Origin: Syngnathus acus
Lineage: Eukaryota > Chordata > Actinopteri > Syngnathiformes > Syngnathidae
Direction of reading: 5' to 3'
NCBI RefSeq assembly: GCF_901709675.1
Contig: NC_051101.1
Location: 11,056,501 to 11,120,500, forward strand
DNA length: 64,000 bases
In this document: positions 57,572 through 64,000 of the stretch, piece by piece
How positions within the stretch are numbered: position 1 is the stretch's first letter
Layout: the number at the start of each line of letters is the position of its first letter
Position numbers and translations under genes: made by a program
Notes under the pieces: generated by a model
Database searches by the model: none
Told to the model about the DNA's origin: nothing
Seen by the model: the letters and a program-made list of their open reading frames with translations, nothing else

Positions 57572-58892
57572 CTGAAAGGAGTGTGCTGGGTAAAGGTTTG
57601 GAGTTACACTAACTGAAGTAACAGCGGCAGCATGGGGTAGTGGAAGCTTTTGGATTGTGCAAGATTTGTCAGCAGAGCGTGTCCAGGCAGAAGCAAAGGC
57701 TGCTCGGGGTCAAAATGCATGCGGGTTCCTCGATAAATACGGCGACCTGCAGAGAAACAGGGCGAAAACAGGATTGCATACACTACCTGTATTGATTTGA
57801 ACTCATCCTCCACATGCAGAACGTTTTTTTGTACACGTGATGTGTTTAAGGCGAGATTGCAAATCAAATTTATCTGGACTAACAATCAACCTTCAGGCAA
57901 ATAAAGTGAGAAAATAGAGTAGCATTTGTAAAGAACCCGAGCTGATCTGGAGCCTCCACGTTACAGTATATCATGTTTTGATCACCACTACACTCATGTG
58001 TGACTGCTCAATGATACAGTTAATAAACAGAAGAAAAGGGAATTCATGCAACGGCGGCATCATAATATAGTTTATCCCAAGATAACCACGCAAGTATGCC
58101 CCCCCCCCCCCACCCCCTGAGGAGCTTTGAACATTGGGATGACAAGCAATTTGATGATGCGAAGATCTTCTGATGAAACAACATTTGTCATCAGTAGTGT
58201 CAACAATTCAGAAGGCTATGGAAAAATATATCTTAACATAATTTTGTGACATAATAATAATCTGAATGGATTTGGAACTAAAGCTAAAGATTAAGCCTCA
58301 CTTTTTGTGGTGTGGATTTTAATCTCCCGTCATCACTTTTTCTGCTTATTCAACGTTTGATGCAAATTCCTTGAGAAAACATCACAGGAATTTGACTTTA
58401 CGCCAAAAATGATGACACCACGTCTGACTCACCAGACTTTGATGATGAACTCTGGCAAAAACGCCATAGGCGACTAAAATGATGAGCAATCATCATAAAT
58501 CAGCTTGGCTTTGCCAGCATCCAAACGGATGCAACCTTTTTTTAAAGAATGTTGCATCATACATTCACGTGAAAAGAACAATATCTACGTAGATAGCACC
58601 TCCTAAATTAATGTTACCCCACCTTGGAATGAATGGTATTAGTGGAAATTGTTGAGCCAGTCGGGACATGTTTTTAGTAGGCTGTCTCTACCTGTTGATG
58701 TTACAACATGCTCCCCTTTACTCTTCATTTAACACTAGCAGTTGTCAGGTAGAGCAGAAATAATTAATAATTATACGTCAAGTCCGGCTGCACTGAACGA
58801 TTTGACTTGTTGGCTAGAAACGCTAACCTGTCGTTAAACGGTAACTCAAGTAATCGGACTTTTGGAAATGAATCACGATGCAGAAACTATAC

Positions 58893-59160
58893 CTGAGGGA
58901 TGTTATTCCATAAACACAGCGGTTGTTGGTCGCGAATTGTCTTCGATACCGCGGACAGCGAAGCGCTCAGTTTGGGCTAGCGGGCTTGGCTAACCTTTGG
59001 CAGCTAAAGCAGGAGGTTTTAACGCTTCACTTGCAACTACAGTACGGCCCCCTCAATCTCACCGGTTTCCACAGTAACAAAGAGAGGCGTGGCTAGAAAA
59101 GCGAGCGAGTTACGTCATCATACGTTTTATTGCCGGAAGGTGACGACATAATAAAAATCA
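58893..59160 (-). promoter_or_regulatory. Predicted slc45a4 first exon and CpG-rich promoter
   Basis: On the minus strand a donor (CCCTCAG then GTATAG) ends a likely first exon at 58893. Upstream is a CpG-containing stretch (about 58930-59140) with TGACGTAA (59110-59117 on +) and an ETS-type CTTCCGGC (59132-59139 on +). Beyond 59160 the sequence becomes A/T-rich again. The gene would then begin about 1.8 kb before its start codon. Confidence 0.5.
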
Positions 59161-60151
59161 ACGAATTAAATGTATATCAATCATTACTATTCGGTCCATT
59201 GAAAATGTATTTAATTTAAAAAAAATTGTGTAATATAAAAAATAGAATCACGTATAGTGTTTTAAATATATGCGGTTAAACCAATGATGCTATCTTAATT
59301 AGTGTCCGAAATTTAAAACACACCCATATGTAAATTATTTCTCATGCTAAATTCATTTGAGCAAATATATAGTTCGTTTTTTTAAAAATGAATTATCAAT
59401 TTGATCAATATTACATATTGATATTGTATTAATTTTTGTTGCGATCATGTTCATGTTAATATTGCAATATTTTACGATTTGTAGTCCATCATTCTTTCCG
59501 AGATAAGACGTCAAGTTTTATTAATTTATTCACTTGGGTTAGGTTCAATGTCTGCTTCATTAATTTCTGACTTCTCAAAGAAGCCCAGTGTGTCAGATTT
59601 GGGTATTTTGCGAATTTTGAAATTCCTCATCCCTGTCCAAAACGGTAAAACATCATTGGAATCGAAAAAAGTCCACATCAAAGTGCTGTTTAATGCTGGA
59701 TGGAGCCTTTATGTGGCGTTTATGACAGGTAGTTTGTTAAAAGTGTTGCACTGAACAATATATCAAAAGCGCTACAGAATTTTCTCCCAGCAGTGCTGCC
59801 CTCTGCTGTACAAAAAGCATCATTGTTCCTTGGCGCTGTCTTGAACTCTTCTGAGGTAATCCAAGCCATAAAATTATTTATCCAAACAGTGACGGGTGTA
59901 GTCTGTCTCATTTTAAAATTGCTGTATTTCATCCCTCTTTCTCATTCCCATCGAGCTCCTTTGTTAATGGCAACATTTGATTTGTGACCATTAAATTCCT
60001 CCGCTTTGCTTCCTTCTGCAATGTGAAATGTCAAGCCAGAAGCGAGTCCTTATCATCTCAGTGATGAATTGTATTCGTTTTATCAATTCTGTTCAATGAT
60101 GTCCAATATGCTAGCTGTCCCACAGTTGATGCTGTAAATTCCTCATGTGAT
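59161..60151. other. gpr20 3' flank
   Basis: A/T-rich sequence lies between the gpr20 stop and the slc45a4 promoter. A minus-strand AATAAA at 59517-59522 could end the gpr20 transcript about 630 bases after the stop. The short + strand frames at 59548-59754 and 59793-59987 have no domain, splice support or recognisable similarity. Confidence 0.45.
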
Positions 60152-62309
60152 TTACAATTTGTGAATCCCCTCAGTGCCTTTCAGTGGTGAAGGGGGAATG
60201 GTGCTCATCATGATCACATTATTAGGGACGGCGGTGGCGGCCTCCCCTCCTGAGGCCTTGGAGCTGTGCTGCATGCTGATAATATCACCGCTGCTTTGCT
60301 CGGCCTCGGCACGGCGGAAAATATTCCTCATTGTCGCCTGCGCAGGAAAGTAAAACTCAGTTATAACTAAATTACTCAATAAAAACTGCTTTAATTTGGG
60401 GGAAAAACCTGTCCTGGGGTGTGCAAAATTATGCAAGCACATCATTTCCATCTTTAATTTTTCTACTTTCCATCTCACATTGATAATGATAAAAAAAGTT
60501 TTCAAATCCATATACCTGGAAGTTGTTTGTCACAAAGCAGTAGACCACGGGATCCATGCAACTATTCAGACTGCTGAGTGTGACGGTCAAATGGTAGACG
60601 ATGGCTTGGTGAGGCATATCGGGGTAGAAATGCACCACCACCTACGTGACAGACACACAATTCAATATCTGTTCGACTTTTGAAATTGATAAGAGCGTGC
60701 CAGCTCTACCTGTCGTACGTGGAATGGTGTGAAGCAGACGGTGAAGATGATCAGCACTGTGGTCAGCAGCTGGATGGCCCTCCTTCGTCTCTTCCTGCAC
60801 GGATACGACACAATCTACTGACGTTTTATGTGAACAAAATGGAGGCCGAATTTGAATTGTACCTGCTTTGCTGCATCAGGCGTTGATCGGCAAGCGCCCA
60901 TACGATCCGCAAGGTGAACACAACGATGACCACGAGGGGTAGAAAGAACTCGGTGAGGGTGAGGAAGAGGAGCTTGGAGAAGAAGCAGCCTGTATGTTGG
61001 AAGGCCGTGGACAGGAAGGAGTAAGTGACCACGATGGCGAAAAGCCACACGCAGACACACACGCATTTAGCCACGCCGCAGTTGCGCCACCGACGGGATG
61101 CTTCAACCTGCAAGGACAGGACAGTTACTGCTTTTATTAAGCAGACAATTAGAATAAATTTGATTGTTAAACAATTCAAACCAACTATCACCTCACAAAT
61201 GGCGTTTTAATATAATGTACAGTAACGTACTAGGCCTAAGTGTTCAAATACGACACAAAGTTTTTGTTGCTGAAAAGTCTATTCATTACACTAGTTAACA
61301 TATTTTTTTAATCAGAGATGGCTATAAGTGTCCCTAAATTGAATTTTTAATGCTGATTTAAACAAAACAAACAAATGTTTAATTTTATTTTTTTTACACA
61401 TCAGACTTTTGAGATATTTTCTTTTTTGTTTTTTGTGATTTACTATTATGGTGTTTCAGAAAAAAAATCCACTTAACTAACCTTTACTTGTCTCTGATTT
61501 AAAAAAAAAAATAATCTGGACCAGTGTTATTGTAAGCCACTAACATTTTGACCTTTGGTTATTGTGACCACAAAAAAAGATGAAATGTTTTACCTGGAAT
61601 TCGATTTTTGATACCAAAAAATTCTTTCAGAAGAAGCAATTAAAGCTCAATTAAAAAAACAAAAAATGTCATTTTTATTATCATATATTTAACATTTCAG
61701 GCTTTACACGGTTAAGGGAATTCTTTCCCCCAACTACGGCTTTTGTCGGCAAACTCACCTGCACTATGGCGAGGTATCGGTCCACACATATGCAGGTGAG
61801 GAAAAGGATGCTGCAGTACATGTTGACAAAGTAGCTGAAGACGTGCAAGTAGGAGCAGGTGAGGCAAGCCCCTCCGCTGTAGTAAAGCAGGATGCGTGTC
61901 GGCAGGGAGAGGTTGACCAACAGGTCAGTCACGGCCAAATTGATGGTGAAGATCACCGAGGAGCTTTTTTGCTTGGTGCGGAAACAGAACACATAAAGAG
62001 CCAACGTGTTGAGCACCATGCCCACCTGAAATTGGAGACGCTCTCATCAACAATACAATCAGCAAACATGCTAATTCAGAAATTACATTTACATACCAGG
62101 AAAATGAGGAAGTTTACGACCATGAGCGCGATCCAAAGTCCATAGAAGTCCTTGTAAAGGCCTTCGTCCAAATGAGCTATTTTCTGAAGATAGGCTTCCA
62201 TGCCACTTGTGTTGCTGACACTGGATATGTCCGAGTGGCTGACAAGGGAAGTGTTGCTAACAGTCCAGGCTGGCGTGCTGTTTGCACTCACGGTGATCAT
62301 GACGGACAT
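60152..62309 (-). CDS. gpr20: Orphan G-protein-coupled receptor GPR20 (6 coding exons)
   Basis: Coding exons in transcript order are 62309-62097, 62025-61759, 61107-60863, 60794-60710, 60641-60516 and 60337-60152, giving 373 residues (human about 358). It is a rhodopsin-class seven-helix receptor. Possible N-glycosylation sites are at N10, N19 and N33. The DRY motif is at 153-155 (CVDRYLAIV), CFTPFH is in helix 6 and DPVVY at 300-304 replaces NPxxY. Conserved cysteines lie in the first and second extracellular loops (ACLTC and HTGCFF). The tail [16 protein letters not shown] closely resembles the human GPR20 tail. GPR20 is reported as a constitutively Gi-coupled orphan receptor. The neighbour slc45a4 is also its neighbour in human. 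Three of the five introns are only 68-71 bases. A leader exon may end at 63936. A minus-strand AATAAA is at 59517-59522. Confidence 0.94.
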
Positions 62310-64000
62310 GGATGCTGATGATGGCAGCAGAATGCAAATTCAACAGTACATAGGTTAAAGAATGTGAAAAATGTTTTCTTACATTTATCGAGGGTCTAAT
62401 TTCGAAACCTGCTTAATGAATGGATCGTGCAGAATATATTTATTGTGAACAGGAGATATATAATAGGTGCGCTGGTGGTGACTTGTGACCAAAGATATTA
62501 TAGTTAACAAGAATTAATGAAATAAGAACAACTAAATTTGAAAAGAAATAAATGAATAAATTAATATAAAATAAATTTAAAAAAAACAAACAAATAAACA
62601 AAAATAAATAAATACAATAAATAAATAGGAGGGCACTTTTAAAAAAAAAAAAAAGCTAACTAAATGTAAACACTTAATGCCTAATTAAACATAAATTGAA
62701 ACTACTACTATGTCTGGCCCACAACTTCCGTATGGCTGTTTATGTTGGCATGGCTACAACAACAACCCAAAAAATGAAACCACATCTTCAGTTTATTTAC
62801 GCTATCTATTTATAATGTTATTTATTGCCACAGCGCAAAGGGAATATAAATACAATTTATTCATTCTCATCAAGAGAAACCTTTTTGATATGAGCTGATA
62901 TATCCAACATGTCTCAATTTGTGTTTATACTGCCTGCGTATTTTAATAGTTGTCTGCTTTTAGTGGATATAAAAAAAAAAAAAAAATTCTTATCCATTAT
63001 CTATCATCCACCTAGCCGATCTAGATCTATGTGGATTTATTCCCTGCTCCACAAAACTAAAAGGATGACACGCATTTTTCTTTCGAAGCAACCTAATGTG
63101 CCAGCTGATGAATTTTATTCTGACTTGATGAGACACTCACATGCTGCACTGTATAAAGTGAGACGTGAATAATGTCCCTTGTCTTTGAGACAAAACAAAG
63201 GTGGTGAGAAAAAAAATGCAACAATGACATTTACTTCTTGTCTAAATTGAATTTTTTCATCTCTACCGGGCTGTGTACTCCTTCATTGTAAAAAGGAGAA
63301 ACAATGTTCAGAGAGCAATAACAACCATAAGTAATACATCATGGCGACCTTTACCTATTGCACAGTATAAAAAAAAGTGGCCAGCTACAAGACATTATTT
63401 TTGCAGCCATCCTAAGCAGCTCCACTATTTGTTAAGATCTACAATGTTTTTCCACAGCCAGTGAAAAATTTGCTAATTTCCTTTTTTTTTTGGGTGATCC
63501 CACCACAGTTTAACCATTAGACACACTCTCTGAGTCAATATATTCTCTTTTTTTTTTTTTGGGAAACATACTTGTGTGGTCGCCCTAATGGACTCTCTAA
63601 ATTTATTAAGTGCATATTTCTAACCAATACATCAATGCATAGTGTCAGCATGTTGCTGTATATATAATACATCAAATATAGTGCTGATGCAACGACTGCA
63701 AAGAGTCTCGGCGAGGAGTCCGGAGGGATTCAGAGGCACATCACAAATAAATTCTAGCAGCGTGGGAGTCTCTATAAGCTTGTGCATGTGAGGACTATAG
63801 CAAAGGGAGTGATGCTCAACAGTATATATTTTTGTAAACACTCAAATAAATCCCACTTTGGATCCCAAAGTGACGATTGTGCTGCAATATAAAAATCAGT
63901 AATTGCATCGCTCAGGGCATGAGAGTATTTCTTACCTTGAGAGAAACCCAAAATAGCCCAACAGGAGATTCACGCAGTCCCTAAGGAGGCTTCAAATCCT
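62310..64000. other. gpr20 5' flank with candidate leader exon
   Basis: On the minus strand the coding start is preceded by an acceptor-like GCCATCATCAG at 62315, five bases before ATG. A near-perfect donor (CTCAAG then GTAAGAAATA) ends a possible non-coding exon at 63936 that would run to or past the window edge. Between them the DNA is A/T-rich with poly-A and poly-T tracts and no coding feature that I can support. Confidence 0.4.

Overview
This is a nuclear genome segment from a ray-finned (teleost) fish. It holds spliced vertebrate genes with many short GT-AG introns (58 to 90 bp is common), CA and A/T-rich microsatellites, hAT-type non-autonomous transposons and long repeat-filled non-coding stretches. 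There is nothing bacterial, no CRISPR and no operon. The species cannot be named from the sequence alone. I rebuilt seven protein-coding genes exon by exon and checked that the reading frame is kept across every junction.

Layout: (1) 461-16010 holds two complete steap4 metalloreductase paralogues facing each other tail to tail: copy A on + (461-6590) and copy B on - (16010-9475). (2) 16011-26788 is a 10.8 kb stretch without a supported gene. It has microsatellites, a 140-bp tandem duplication, a small hAT-like element and blocks that look like conserved non-coding DNA, one with an exact PBX-MEIS type site. (3) 26789-34173 is glipr2 (+). Its roughly 5 kb second intron is packed with telomere-like satellite, tRNA-derived units, nested inverted repeats and a hAT-like copy with a perfect 8-bp target duplication. 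(4) 43818-34782 is nacad (-), a NAC-alpha family gene with a 4.9 kb exon carrying a 19-copy 7-residue repeat. (5) 48235-45215 is tbrg4/fastkd4 (-). (6) 57187-50871 is slc45a4 (-). (7) 62309-60152 is gpr20 (-). nacad, tbrg4, slc45a4 and gpr20 all point the same way, and glipr2 converges on nacad.

The genes do not form a common pathway. They cover metal reduction at membranes (steap4), Golgi/lipid-raft CAP-domain biology (glipr2), ribosome-associated chaperone biology (nacad), mitochondrial RNA stability (tbrg4), solute transport (slc45a4) and G-protein signalling (gpr20). The neighbour pairs nacad-tbrg4 and slc45a4-gpr20 match pairs that I recall lie together in human (7p13 and 8q24.3), which supports the identifications.

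The most notable observations are about gene structure. Both steap4 copies have a large coding exon cut into pieces whose lengths add up exactly to the single mammalian exon as I remember it, and copy B has one further intron that copy A lacks. The gpr20 coding region, which is intronless in human to my knowledge, has five introns here. The other highlight is the composite repeat block inside glipr2 intron 2. I did not find a new enzymatic or defence system.
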